In this document: in pieces, positions 1 to 12,300 of the stretch
Layout of the letters: each line of letters opens with the position of its first letter
Numbering within the stretch: the stretch's first letter is position 1
Assembly: GCF_000004195.4 (NCBI RefSeq)
Contig: NC_030683.2
Coordinates: 4,917,133 to 4,981,132 of the forward strand
From: Xenopus tropicalis
Lineage: Eukaryota > Chordata > Amphibia > Anura > Pipidae
Direction of reading: 5' to 3'
Length of the DNA stretch: 64,000 bases
Notes under the pieces: model-generated
Seen by the model: the letters and a program-made list of their open reading frames with translations, nothing else
Told to the model about the DNA's origin: nothing
Databases searched by the model: none
Position numbers and translations under genes: made by a program

Positions 1-132
1 CCTGAAGGCCAAAATCATATATACAGAGCCGAAAATTCCTCCAGAGCTGCTTTTCAGGGTCAAGTTCACATTACAAGGGGTAAGTACCTGTTGGGATTTT
101 GCAGCCTGCTGTTTGAATGTTTAATCCAGGGA

Positions 133-407
133 CAGGGTCGGACTGGGGGTGCAGGGCACACTGGGGCTACAGCACCCCCCAAGGTGCCTCCTCCGGTCGC
201 GTCCCCCACAGGGTACCCGGCCATTCACCTCTAACCCCCCTTCCCCCCGCAGGGGCCCCCTGTTTGACGTCCTCCCCTGAACGCGCATATGTGAAACGCA
301 TCAGGGGAGGACATCGGAGGTCAGATGAAGCGGCAGTAGGGTCGGGTCTGGATCACTGGGGCCCACTGGGTATTTTCCCTGTGTCCCGGTAGCCCAGCCC
401 GACCCTG
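133..407. mobile_element. hAT-type MITE with 8-bp target duplication
   Basis: The left end reads CAGGGTCGGACTGGG and the right end is its near inverted complement, closing with CCGACCCTG. The 8-bp sequence TCCAGGGA flanks it on both sides (125-132 and 408-415), which is the hAT signature. It is short and has no transposase, so it is non-autonomous. The same terminus recurs as right ends near 40990-41010 and 59395-59409, and as degenerate left ends near 38811 and 41099, so this is a family. An open frame across it is not a gene. Confidence 0.75.
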
Positions 408-647
408 TCCAGGGATCATTTACTGCCCACTAATGTTAATGTAATCTTGCTCACATTGGCACTTCCATTTATAATCTTTGGGGCTTTATTTTGTACTGCG
501 CACTCAAATAATGCCAAATGTTTCTCATTGAGCAGTTTCTTTTTGTACAATTTCTCTCCCACACTGCCTATACGGTTGCTGGCACACCCACATACGTACA
601 TGACTTTGCCTTATGCTTCTCAATATGATACATTTTTCTCTTTGTAG

Positions 648-1103
648 CTGCTGAAAAAAGATGCCAGACTTCGCCTTGGGTCACATGAAACAGACGCTAA
701 AGAAGTCATGGAAAGCTCTTTATTCAGGGTATGTGAATATTTTACTCCTCCTAAGTGGCAGCCATTAACAGAGGGGTCTTTTTAGATCCACGAGTTCCAT
801 TCCCTGTGTGAGCTCTTGCGCACTTGCACAGGGCAGATATCACTTGGAATTGGATAGAATGTGTATATGTTAAAGAACAGATAGTGCTAATAAAGTATTC
901 CTGCTGTTTTACAGGGATTTAACTGGGACGCCCTTCTGAGCCAAGAAATGCAGGCGCCATTCACTCCTCCAATAAGTGTTCCAGAGCGAGTGGAGTTAGT
1001 AAGCCTTCGCTTACCGGGCGCTGGTGTCCCAGAAGAACTACCCCACAGGGCCCCGTTGGAAGAGGCATTAGAAGAGTTAAATTGTCCTGCTCTTCTGCCT
1101 TGA
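648..1103 (+). CDS. C-terminal exons of an AGC-type Ser/Thr protein kinase, PKN/PKC-like (partial)
   Basis: Two exons are supported: 648-728 (after TTTGTAG, donor GTATGT) and 915-1103 (after TTTTACAG). The first encodes 27 residues with LLKKDARLRLGSHETDAKEV, matching the end of the AGC kinase catalytic domain (RLGS motif, then DA-E/K-V as in PKN). The second begins GFNWDALLSQEMQAPFTPPI, the usual start of the AGC C-tail. The frame then runs to a TGA at 1101-1103 without a recognisable turn or hydrophobic motif. A donor-like GTAAGC inside exon 2 (after 998) and an acceptor at about 1393, followed by a frame reading DPRLTNND and SEEED, suggest an alternative last exon, but I could not join them in phase. 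The kinase N-terminus lies outside the window. Family assignment is from motif resemblance; the exact paralogue is unknown. Confidence 0.6.
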
Positions 1104-1156
1104 AAACGGGGTTCTTGTGAATTCTTTAGTCCAGGTAAGGAGTTTGCCTTTGTACA

Positions 1157-1162
1157 AATAAA
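1157..1162 (+). promoter_or_regulatory. Candidate poly(A) signal AATAAA of the kinase gene
   Basis: AATAAA lies about 55 bases after the TGA at 1101-1103 and is followed by an A-rich stretch. It fits a transcript ending near 1180, but a downstream terminal exon cannot be excluded. Confidence 0.4.
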
Positions 1163-1472
1163 AAGTATAAAAAAAAATGTAACAAAGGGAGGGGAGGGGC
1201 TTCATTACACACTTAGCCTAAGGGGTCTTGGGAAACAGCTCGTTGGAGTTATCTTGGTGTCCTTTAACCTATGGAATCAGGGGAAAACATTGATATTTAT
1301 ATCTGCTATTATGTGCTATTTCTACATAGGCCCAACTAAATGGGCTCAAGAGGTTGTATTTTCTCTTTAACTCTCCTCTCCCTCCTAATTCAGAGATCCC
1401 CGGCTGACTAATAATGACCCGATCTTCTCGGAGGAAGAAGACGTTTTAAGCCAAATTCCTTCATTTCTATGA

Positions 1473-3990
1473 AGATGATTATATTTTTATATCAATGTTT
1501 ATATGACTTATTTTTTTACTTATTTGTAAAAAAATTTGTAAGAAAATGTACAAAATAATTCTATTTTTGTATATAATTTGTAAAAAATGTAATTCTATTT
1601 TTCTATATAATTTGTAGAAAAATGTAATTCTATTTTTGTATATAACTTGGAAAAACTGTAATTCTATTTTTATATATAATTTGTAGAAAAATGTAATTCT
1701 ATTTTTGTATATAACTTGGAAAAACATTCTATTTTTATATATAATTTGTAGAAAAATTTAATTCTATTTTTCTATATAATTTGTAAAAAATTTAATTCTA
1801 TTTTTTTTAAAATATTATAATACTATTTTTTATATAATTTGTAAATAATTGTTTTTTTTTTTTATTTTAAAATATAATTTATACTATTTTTCTATATAAT
1901 TTATAAAAATGTAATTCTATTTTTATATATAATTTGTAGAAAAATGTTATTCTATTTTTCTATATAATTTGTAAAAAATTTAATTCTATTTTTTTTAAAA
2001 TAATATAATACTATTTTTTATATAATTTGTAAATTAAAATTTTTAAAAAATAAATTAAAATTAAATATAATTTATACTATTTTTCTATATAATTTATAAA
2101 AATGTAATTCTATTTTTATATATAATTTGTAGAAAAATGTAATTCTATTTTTCTATATAATTTGTAAAAAATTTAATTCTATTTTTTTTAAAATAATATA
2201 ATACTATTTTTTATATAATTTGTAAATTAAAATTTTTAAAAAATAAATTAAAATTAAATATTTAATTTATACTATTTTTCTATATAATTTATAAAAATGT
2301 AATTCTATTTTTCTATAAAATTTTGTAATTATTTATATTATATTTTTCTAAAAAATGTGTAAATACTTCTATTTTTCTAAAAAAAATGTTTAAAAATAAT
2401 ATTTATTCTATTTTTTGAAAAAATTTGGAAATACTATAATTCTATTTTTCTATAAAAAATTTTAAAATGATATAATTCTATTTTTTTTAAAAAAATTGTA
2501 AATCTATTTTTCAAATTTTTTTTATAATATAATTTATTCTATTTTTCTATAAAAAATTTAAAATAATATAATTTATTCTATTTTTCTAAAAAAATTACAA
2601 ATAATATAATTTAGTGTATTTTTCTAAAAAAATTTGTAAATTCAAATTTTCTAAAAAATTTTGAAAAATATTATTTATTCTATTTTTGTATAAAATTTAG
2701 AAATATAATTCTATTTTTCTATAAAAAAATTTCAAATATAATTTATTCTATTTTTCTAAAAAATTTGTAAAGAATTCTATTTTTCTATAAAAATAATATA
2801 AATCTATTTTTCTAAAAAAAATTGTAAATTCTGTTTCTAAAAATTTTTTTAAAATAATATAATTCTAGTTTTCTATAAAAAATTTTTAAAATAATATAAT
2901 TTATTCTATTTTTCTATTAAATTTGGAAATAATATCATTCTATTTTTCTATAAAAAAATATTTTAAATAATATAATTTATTCTATTTTTCAAAAAAATTT
3001 GTAAATAATTTTATTTTTTTTAAAAAATTTGTAAATCTATTTTTGAAATTTTTTTTTAAAATAATATATTTTCTATTTTTCTATTAAATTTGGAAATAAT
3101 ATAATTCTATTTTTAAAAAAAATTACTCACAATATAATTTAGTCTATTTTTCTAAAAAAATTTGTAAATTCAAATTTTCTAAAAAATTTTTATAAAATAA
3201 TATTTATTCTATTTTTGTATAAAATTTAGAATTATAATTCTATTTTTCTATAAAGAAAATTCAAATATAATTTATTCTATTTTTCTAAAAAATTTGTAAA
3301 GAATACTATTTTTCTATAAAAATTTGAAAAGAATATAAATCTATTTTTCTAAAAAAAATTTGCAAATTCTATTTCTAAAAATTTTTTTTAAAATAATATA
3401 ATTTAGTTTTCTATAAAAATTTTTAAAATATATTTTTTTTCTAAAAAATTAAATAATTCAATTTTAAAAAAAAAACAATCATAAATTTTATTTTTCAAAA
3501 AAAAATTGTAAATTATATTTTTATAAAAAAATTTTTAAATAATTTAATTTTTTCTATTTTTCTATAAAAATTATAAATAAATCTATTTTTCTATAGATTT
3601 TTTTTAAATAATATAATTTATTCTATTTTTCTATATAATTTATAAAAAAAATATAATTCTATTTTTCTATAAAAAAATTTAAAATAAAATTCTATTTTTC
3701 TATAAAATTTGTAAATAATGCTATTCCATTTTTCTATAAAAATTTTTTAAAATAATCAAATTTTTTCAAAAAAAATGTATAAATGTTATTCTATTTTGCT
3801 ATATAATTTTTAAATAATATAATGATATTTTTATAAAATGTAGATGTATATTTTTCCATGTATTTTGTAAATTATGCTGTTATAAATGTCTATATCATTT
3901 TTCAATAAAGAAATTATATATTTCAATAAATTTTATAAATAACGTCATTGTACTTTTCTATATACTGTTGATTGTTATAATGCATTTTTT
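1473..3990. repeat. AT-rich degenerate tandem array, about 2.5 kb
   Basis: A 25-45 bp motif, roughly TTCTATTTTTCTATATAATT followed by an A-rich run, is repeated across the block with many substitutions and length changes. Composition is almost entirely A and T. No coding potential; a short minus-strand frame here is repeat translation. Confidence 0.9.
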
Positions 3991-4381
3991 GGCCGATCGC
4001 CCACACGTGTGCCTACATCTGGGCCAAAACAGGGGTTCTGAGTGTTGCAGGTTAGGGGGCCGATGCTAGTGGAGGGGCATATTCTCGACCACTGTCTGTT
4101 ACCCCTGATGATTTGCCTTTTAACTACTGACCTTCCTCTATCACTTGTGTGGCTGTTTGTGATTGCAGTAACCCCCAGTAATCACTGGCAAGGCATTTCA
4201 CATTACTCTACATAGTGTTTGGGTGAAAAAACTGAAGTATGTTGCCACCATTAAGCCCTAACTGGACAAAGTTACCAGGGTCTATGCCCAATATGGCTCT
4301 GTCCAGTAGAGCCGGAATAGTGGATCTCACAGCATTCAGAGCACCTACAAGTGACTGTATCCTGTCTATCTTTATAGTCTT

Positions 4382-4769
4382 AGGGGCACATTTACTAATC
4401 CACGAACGGCCGAAAAGCTTCTGAATGCGTTGCAAAAGTCTCGACAATTCACGAAAGTCGTAATGGCTATGAAAAAGTCACGACAATTCACGAAAGTCAT
4501 AATGGCTATGAAAAAGTCACGACAATTCACGAAAGTCATAATGGCTATGAAAAAGTCGCGACAATTCACAAAATTTGTAATGGCTATGAAAAAGTTGCGA
4601 CAATTTGCGCAAATCGTAACGGCTACGCAAAAGTCGCGACAATTCACGAAAAAGTCGCGACGGTGACGAAAAAAATCACAAAAAATATGAAAAAGTCGCA
4701 AAATGTTCGTTTCCAATCCGATTTTTTCCCATTCGGGATTCGGATTCGTGGATTAGTAAATCAGCCCCT
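4382..4769. mobile_element. MITE with long inverted ends and an internal tandem repeat
   Basis: The left end AGGGGCACATTTACTAATCC matches the inverted right end, which closes with TTAGTAAATCAGCCCCT. TAGTCTT flanks both sides (4375-4381, 4770-4776). The interior holds about five copies of a 39-40 bp unit containing GGCTATGAAAAAGTC and GACAATTCACGAA. Open frames on both strands are products of that repeat. No transposase is seen. Confidence 0.7.
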
Positions 4770-4863
4770 TAGTCTTTAGGGTAACAGCCCATGTATGGGG
4801 ATTACATACCTGAGACACAACCCACTGACCCCATTAGTCGTCCTGTTTCCCCTATTTTAAAAG

Positions 4864-5091
4864 TAGTGATGAGCAAAATGTTTCGCCAAGCATGCATTTA
4901 CCGCTATATAATATATAAATATATATAATATGTAATATAATATATAATAAATAGTTGAGGGCGTCAATAGAATAGTCTTGCGTCAAAAAAATAGTCCCAG
5001 GCGACACGCAACATTTTCGCCGTTTTGTGAATCTTTTGAAAGATTTGCGAATTTTCCGGCGAAGCGAAACAGATAAATTCGCTCATCACTA
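4864..5091. mobile_element. Palindromic MITE with TAGTGATGAGC ends
   Basis: It starts TAGTGATGAGCAAAATG and ends with the inverted form CGCTCATCACTA, with GTTTCGCC / GGCGAAGCGAAAC inverted just inside. The centre holds a TA-rich stretch. A fragment with the same end (TTTGCTCATCACTA) is at about 37893-37913. Superfamily not resolved. Confidence 0.65.
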
Positions 5092-5340
5092 TTCAAAAGC
5101 ATTAAGAACCCTACCAAGTGTAGTGTACACGTCAGCTCTTATTATTTCCCCACCCTGAGTATCATCAGCTTCTGTACATCCTAAAGCTACAGGTCCACTT
5201 AATAACTCCCCACTCTAAAGGTGGCCATACACATTAAGATCCGCTTGCTTGCGAATTGACATCACACGTACCCATGGGGCGCAACCTTATAAAAGGGCCT
5301 GTCGCCACCACAGCAGGAGCCGCAGAAGAAGAAGGAGCGT

Positions 5341-5770
5341 CTATGGGGGCACTGTGTATGGGAGGTACTGTCTATGGGGGCACTGTGTATGGGAGGTACT
5401 GTCTATGGGGGCACTGTGTATGGGAGGTACTGTCTATGGGGGCACTGTGTATGGGGGGTACTGTCTATGGGGGCACTGTGTATGGGGGGTACTGTCTATG
5501 GGGGCACTGGCTATGGGGTCAGTTGGGGGTGCTTTCTATGGGAGGATACTGTATATGGGGGCACTTTCTATGGGGCCATTGGGGGCACTGTCTATGGGGT
5601 CAATTGGGGGTGCTTTCTATGGGGGGTACTGTCTATGGGGGGTTCTGTCTATGGAGGAAATTGGGGGCACTTTGTATGGGGGCAGTGTGTATGGGGGATA
5701 CTGTCTATGGGGGCACTGTGAATGGGGGGTACTGTCTATTGGGCCATTGGGGGCACTGTGCATGGGGGGG
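5341..5770. repeat. Minisatellite, units of CTATGGGGGCACTGTGTATG type
   Basis: Head-to-tail G-rich units of about 36 bp (GGGGGCACTG then GGGGGGTACTGT), becoming irregular after about 5510. Overlapping frames up to 193 codons reflect the repeat and are not genes. Confidence 0.85.
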
Positions 5771-6062
5771 TCAAACTGGTACATAGTTATAACCGACTGC
5801 CTTCTCTCTATATTTGTATTTTATATGTAGGAGTTGCTGTATTGTTTTCCTTAGGTAGTACAGTATGAGGGTATAGCACATTTTGCATCTGATCCCACCA
5901 TTTCAACTACATTAAAGGAGTATTTTTTGAAAAAAAATGGGGTGTGGTAATTGGGGCGTGGCCACAAAAGTTGGTGTGGTCAAAAATGTTGCTGCGCTGC
6001 ACGCGCCAAATCTTTTTGTCCCTCTTTTTATTTTTCAAATGTTGGGAGTTATGGTATATGTA

Positions 6063-6383
6063 TTAGGGTGACAGCCCGCACCGCCAGCAACTGGCCGATG
6101 TTCCTGGGAAAATTTTGCTTCGTTTAGCTGATGTGTTATACCATCCTGTAATGATTTTATCATTGTTTTCCACTATTCTGCAGCTCCTTTGCCCAGTAAA
6201 TGATTTGGGTGTTATTCCTTCTAGTTCTTGTTCTGTGAAGTGCTCGTTTAGAGCTTTTTCCCACTTTGTAAAATGTGGTAGGCTTGGAGAGGAGGGGGTT
6301 GCTTGTGATATGAAAAATGTGTAGTATTGTGCCCTGTTGGCAGTTAGTAAAATAGCCTTTTTGTAGTCCAGGCAGGAAAGCAA
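6063..6383 (-). pseudogene. LINE ORF2 C-terminal Cys-motif segment
   Basis: The frame includes FTKWEKALNEHFTEQ, ITGWYNTSAKRSKIFPG and SASCWRCG, matching the conserved C-terminal region of L1-clade ORF2 proteins (W-Y-T segment followed by CWRC). It marks the 3' part of the element, which ends near 6060. Confidence 0.6.
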
Positions 6384-6422
6384 GATTGTTAGTTAGGGGA
6401 GTCAGTAGTGAGGGTTCTGCCA

Positions 6423-7052
6423 TTAGTTTGGATTTATACTGTAGCGAGTCCCGTGGGTTGGTAACCCCAGACCCCCTTCTGTTTTGGAGCGGCGGAGAAT
6501 GGTTTGATGCGTGTTTATTGTTCCATACAAACTTGCCAGTTGTTCAGCATGGGGAAGGAGTCTGGAGGGGGTTTTAGTGGGATAGTTTGGAAGATGTATA
6601 GGAGCCTTGGCAAAATATTCATTTCTGCCAAACCATGATAAGGGCATTTTAGTCCAAACATTAATATTGGTTCTAATTTCCTGAATGATAGCATGGTAAT
6701 GGATAGAAGCCCAGTCCTTATAACTGGCCGTCAGTAGAATTCCTAGGTAAGTCAGTTTATTTACAGTCCAGGGGGAAAGAAATTTGTCTTTTAAGGCTAG
6801 CACAGTAGGGTGAGGGAGGCTAATGTTGGGTGCACTTCATTTGTTGTAAGGCTTAGTAGGCTATAGCGGTCTATTTCTGGTATGGCTGGGTAACGTGCTG
6901 GTAGGCTGAGTAAGAGTAAAGAGCGGATCGTCAGCATAGGCACAAATTTTGCAATGGAAAGTTCCTGCCTTGTTGCCCTGAATGTTTGGATTGTTTCGGA
7001 TAGTTGAGAGAAGGGGTTCTAATGTTAGCCTACTGGGGCATGATCTGGCCAT
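6423..7052 (-). pseudogene. LINE ORF2 reverse-transcriptase remnants
   Basis: The 7052-6861 frame shows LTLEPLL and ICAYADD, the late RT region with the metal-binding YADD box. The 6803-6423 frame shows KLTYLGILL, then MPLSWFGRNEYF and GGLGLP, typical of the thumb and post-RT region of L1-clade ORF2. They are in different frames and the fingers/palm region is missing. Confidence 0.7.
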
Positions 7053-7798
7053 GTAATGGCGCCTATTGCTGCCTTTTGGGTACTATCATATGTGTCATGG
7101 CTATGTGAATAGAAGGAGCCATTTTTATCTTGGGGATGGAGAATTCTCCAGCTATCTAGTAGTTGAAGCCAATGTAGTTGTTGTTTAAGCCTTTTAATTT
7201 GTTTAAATGGGAGGGATGATGTTCCAGAGGAGCAGTCTAGTTTGGGTTCTAGTGGGGTGTTGGAATCCCCCCCTACTATTAACATCCCTTCCGCAAACAG
7301 AAGCAGCAAATCATGGATCTTGTTCATGATATCAGTCTGCTCTGTGCCAGGTAGGTAGATTGAGGCAAATGTGTACGTAAGGGAGTTCAGTTTCCCTTTG
7401 AGAAATGTGTCGTTTCCCTGAGGGTCCGTGTTGGCAGCTCTAATCTCTAATTGTAGGTTATTAGCGAGGGCAATGGCTGCGCCTCTGACTTTTGTAGATT
7501 GTGGGGGGGATGGGGGGCTGTGTATGATCGTGGAATCATATTTGTCATAGCATTTCGGTATCTGATTGGTCTTGTAATGTGTCTCCTGGATCAGCGCAAC
7601 CCTTTCCCAAGGTGAGTTCCATCCGTTTGCATTGATCGTGTAGTTGTGGGTGAGAGTTTGGGATAAGGCATTATAGATTGTTCCTTCCATCTGGGGGAGA
7701 TATAAGAAGGTCAGGAGAGAAGGGGGGAGAAGAAAAATGGGAAATGGACTTTGGGTGGAGAGTAAGAAAGATAATAACTGGGGGGAAACAAAAACCAC
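7025..7798 (-). pseudogene. LINE ORF2 apurinic endonuclease segment
   Basis: The frame holds AP-endonuclease-type motifs of L1-clade ORF2: VALIQETHYK (catalytic Glu), SIYLPGTEQTD, and LIVGGDSNTPL (Asp and Asn). The first motif region looks shortened (GWNSPWERVALIQ), suggesting a small deletion. In a full element RT would follow; here the frame ends at 7025 next to a late RT piece. Confidence 0.7.
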
Positions 7799-8371
7799 TA
7801 GAGAAACTGATATGAGCAGTTTAATCTACACTCGTGGTATAGGGGGGAACTCCTTTGGGGGGGTTGAGGAAGTTTGGGGATATCTGAAAGTTTTCTTGTC
7901 TCCGTGTTACTGACCTAATGGAGGTATATGGAGTTGAGATCTGGACCAGTCCTGTCAGGTTATCTGGGGTTTGTCCGTTGGGGAACATCTGCAGGGGGAA
8001 ACCGTGTCTATTTGCCCGCTGTCTGAAAAGCTCAATCAGAGAGTCAGAACATCAAATTCCAAAAATGATTAACATTAAATTAAACAACATTTTCAAAATC
8101 AGTTTATTCAGTTAAACATACACATATTATACTGTATCCTCTGTTTATGGTTCAGCGCAGGAAGCAAAGTAGGTTGGGGGGGCAGTTTAAGAAGGTATAT
8201 AGAGGGGGGAGGGAAGGAAGGGGGGAGAAAGTTGGGATTGAGCTTCCTATAAGGTTTGGGAACCTTCAGTATAAGGAGGAATAGGATAACTATATACATT
8301 TCCATGTAGGGGGCAGATACACACCCTGGGATTTCCTGATTATTATCATGAGCGATGGGAAAATGTCCCAT

Positions 8372-8890
8372 TCAGTGATGAGACTTAGCTATATTTAGGT
8401 AGGAAGCAGGCAAGTCGTATGGGTTATTAAAGATTTCCCGAGTGTCGCTTGTCTCGGGGGACACTGGGTGAGAGAGCTGGGGATTGGGTGTCGCTTCCCC
8501 CACTGTCTGGATGGAGTTGCATCTCTCCTGGGAAGCGGGGTGGGGGGGTACCTCGGGCGGTTGGGTCGGGAGACCTTCCTCCGGTGCCCCTAGAATATAG
8601 TTGCGCCATTCTGTGATGTCTGGAACAGGTATGTCCAGTTGTTGGCAAAACTGTGCTGTTTCCATGGGATACCGTGGGGCAAAAGCCTTACCGCCTTTAT
8701 GTGCTAGTAGTGCAAAAGGAACACCCCATTTATATGATATGCTGCGCTCCCCCAGTTCTACTAACGTGTCTCTCACACTCACTAATTCTTGTTTTAGTGC
8801 CGCAGTCTCTGTGTATATTGTATGTTTAAGGTCAGTGCCCAAAGTCTGCAAATGGGATTTGCGCGGCATTAGTGGCAGTATATTAAACAT
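8372..8890 (-). pseudogene. LINE ORF1 remnant
   Basis: The 172-codon frame begins with a coiled-coil-like stretch (TETAALKQELVSVRDTLVEL) and goes directly into a segment resembling the C-terminal domain of L1/Tx1 ORF1 proteins (VPFALLAHKGGKAFAP, then PDITEWRNYI), followed by a Pro-rich tail. The central RNA-recognition region expected between them is absent, so an internal deletion is inferred. Confidence 0.55.
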
Positions 8891-9394
8891 GTCTTCCAGG
8901 TTTGCGCTTCCCCCCGAGGCTGTGCCTGAGAGCGCTTGTGGCTCTGGGCTAATGCCAGGCCCGACGGACCACGAGGCGCCTCCGCCATGTTGTCTCCGGA
9001 GGTTCGGAAGTCTCTTGTGAGCGCGGAAAGAACTGTTTCATGCCGCCCGGAAGAGGTAAGTCCTTATACCCGGAGTAGTTGGCAGAGGAAATGTGCTTGT
9101 TGTGCTTCCCCATCCTGCCAGGAATCGCCACAATCTGCTTTTTATCTGTTACACGGAGCTCAGTACAAGGACGTCCCACTCCCGCGCCATGCAGCCACGC
9201 CCCCTGATTGGGTCGTTTTTTTGCTGCTTCTCCAGTCAGAACACAGATCTCTTGACAGACAGTAAAATTGACCAATCAAGGATCAGGAGTGGGCAGGGCT
9301 GGGGAGATATTACAAACTGAAAGCCGTGCAGAAATAAAGTCTGATAAGAAGGATCTGCAGCTGTAATCTTTACCTGTAACCAACTGTGAACTTT

Positions 9395-12300
9395 TTATCC
9401 CACTCCCACAGGTACTATACTGTATCCTCCCACTCCCACAGGTACTATACTGTATCCTTCCACTCCCACAGGTACTATATTGTATCCTCCCACTCCCACA
9501 GGTACTATACTGTATCCTCCCACTCCCACAGGTACTATACTGTATCCTCCCACAGGTACTATATTGTATCCTCCCACTCCCACAGGTACTAGGTACTACT
9601 GGTACTGTATCCTCCACTCCCACAGGTACTATACTGTATCCTCCCACTCCCACAGGTACTATACTGTATCCTCCCACTCCCACAGGTACTATACTGTATC
9701 CTCCCACTCCCACAGGTACTATACTGTATCCTCCCACTCCCACAGGTACTATACTGTATCCTCCCACTCCCACAGGTAGTATCTCTCCCACAGGTACTAT
9801 ACTGTATCCTCCCACTCCCACAGGTACTATACTGTATCCTCCCACTCCCACAGGTACTATACTGTATCCTCCCAGGTACTATACTGTATCCTCCCACTCC
9901 CACAGGTACTATACTGTATCCTCCCACTCCCACAGGTACTATACTGTATCCTCCCACAGGTACTATACTGTATCCTTCCACTCCCACAGGTAGTATACTG
10001 TATCCTCCCACTCCCACAGGTACTATACTGTATCCTCGCACTCCCATAGGTACTATACTGTATCCTCCCACAGGTACTATACTGTATCCTCCCACTCCCA
10101 CAGGTACTATACTGTATCCTCCCACAGGCACTATACTGTATCCTCCCACAGGTACTATACTGTATCCTCCCACTCCCACAGGTACTATACTGTATCCTCC
10201 CACTCCCACAGTACTATACTGTATCCTCCCACTCCCACAGCACTAAACTGTATCCTCCCACTCCGACAATACTATACTGTATCCTCCCACAGTACTATAC
10301 TGTATCCTCCCACTTCCACAGTACTATTACTGTATCCTCACACTCCCATAGGTACTATACTGTATCCTCCCACTTCCCACAGTACTATACTGTATCCTCC
10401 CACTCCCACAGGTTACTATACTGTATCCTCCCACTCCCACAGCACTATACTGTATCCTCCCACAGGTACTATACTGTATCCTCCCACAGGAACTATACTG
10501 TATCCCCCCTCTCCCACAGGTACTATACTGTATCCTCCCACTCCCACAGGCACTATACTGTATCCTCCCACAGGTACTATACTGTATCCCCCCTCTCCCA
10601 CAGGTACTATACTGTATACTCCCACAGGTACTATACTGTATCCTCCCACTCCCACTGGCACTATACTGTATCCTCCCACTCCCACAAGTACTGTATACTC
10701 CCACAGTACTATACTGTATCCCCCACTCCCACAGGTACTATACTGTATCCCCCCACTCCCACAGGTACTATACTGTATCTCCACTCCACAGGTACTATAC
10801 TGTATACTCTATACTGTATCCTACAGGCACTATACTGTATCCTCCCACTCCCACAAGTACTATACTGTATCCTCCCACAGGTACTATACTGTATGCTCCC
10901 ACTGGTACTATATTGTATCCTCCCACTCCCACAGGTACTAGGTATCCTCCCACTCCCACAGGTACTATACTGTATCCTCCCACAGGTACTATATTGTATC
11001 CTCCCACTCCCACAGGTACTATACTGTATCCTCCCACTCCCACAGGTACTATACTGTATCCTCCCACTCCCACAGGTACTATACTATCCACTCCACAGGT
11101 ACTATACTGTATCCTCCCACTCCCACAGGTACTATTACTGCCTCATAGGTACTACCGGTACTGTATCCTCCCACTCCCACAGGTACTATACTGTATCCTG
11201 GTACTGTATACAGGTACTATACTGTATCCTCCCACTCCCACACACTATACTGTATCCTCCCACAGTACTATACTGTATCCTCCCACTCCCACAGGTACTA
11301 TACTGTATCCTCACCACAGTACTGTATCCTCCCACAGGTACTATACTGTATCCTCCCACTCCCACAGGTACTATACTGTATCCTCCCACTCCCACAGGTA
11401 TGTATCCTCCCACTCCCACAGGCACTAAACTGTATCCTCTCCACAGGTACTATACTGTATCCTCCCACTCCACAGGTACTATACTGTATCTACTCCCATA
11501 GGTACTATACTGTATCCTCCCACTCCCACAGGTACCTGTATCCTCCCACTCCCACAGGTACTATACTGTATCCTCCCACTCCCACAGGCACTATACTGTA
11601 TCCTCCAACAGGTACTATACTGTATCCTCCCACAGTACTATACTGTACCCCCCTCTCCCACAGGTACTATACTGTATCCTCCCACTCCACAGGCACTATA
11701 CTGTATCCTCCCACAGGTACTATACTGTATCCTCACAGGTACTACTGTATTCTACTACCCTCCCACTCCCACAGTATACTGTATGCTCCCACTATACTGT
11801 ATCCTCCACAGGTACTATACTGTATACTCCCACAGGTACTATACTGTATCCCCACTCCACAGGTACTATACTGTATCCTCCCCCACTCCCACAGGTGCTA
11901 TACTGTATCCTCCCACTCCCAACAGTACTATACTGTATCCTCCCACCCAGTATACTGTATTCCTCCCACTCCACTACAGTACTACCTACCTGCTATCCTC
12001 CCACACATCTATACTGTATCCCCCACTCCCCGACTACTGTACTCTCTCACTCCCACAGGTACTGCATTATCCCCACTCCACAGGTACTATTACTGTATCC
12101 TCCCACAGGTACAGTGTATCCTCCCACAGGTACCTATACTGTATCCTCCCACTCCCACATGTACTATACTGTATCCTCCCACAGGGTATTACTGTATCCT
12201 CCCACAGCACTCCGTACAAGTATCCCCCCACTCCCATAATACTGTATCCTCCCACACACATACGGTATCCTCCACTTTACTGCTATCCACACGGTGACTA

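Larger units (their letters stand above)
6063..9060 (-). mobile_element. L1/Tx1-like LINE, internally deleted, on the minus strand
   Basis: Reading the minus strand from about 9060, a CpG-rich 5' region leads to ORF1 remnants (8890-8372), a spacer, an endonuclease segment (7798-7025), a short reverse-transcriptase segment (7052-6861), an RT C-terminal segment (6803-6423) and a terminal Cys-motif segment (6383-6063). Much of the RT is missing: the endonuclease runs almost directly into the stretch before YADD. No obvious target duplication was found. The copy is dead by deletion and frameshift. Confidence 0.8.

Noticed and set aside
1..79. Exon-like start of the window followed by GTAAGT
   Set aside because: One frame is open up to the donor, but I could not match it to the kinase or another family, and its 5' border lies outside the window.
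5249..5830. Three overlapping plus-strand frames rich in MGALCMGGTVYGG
   Set aside because: Products of the G-rich minisatellite.
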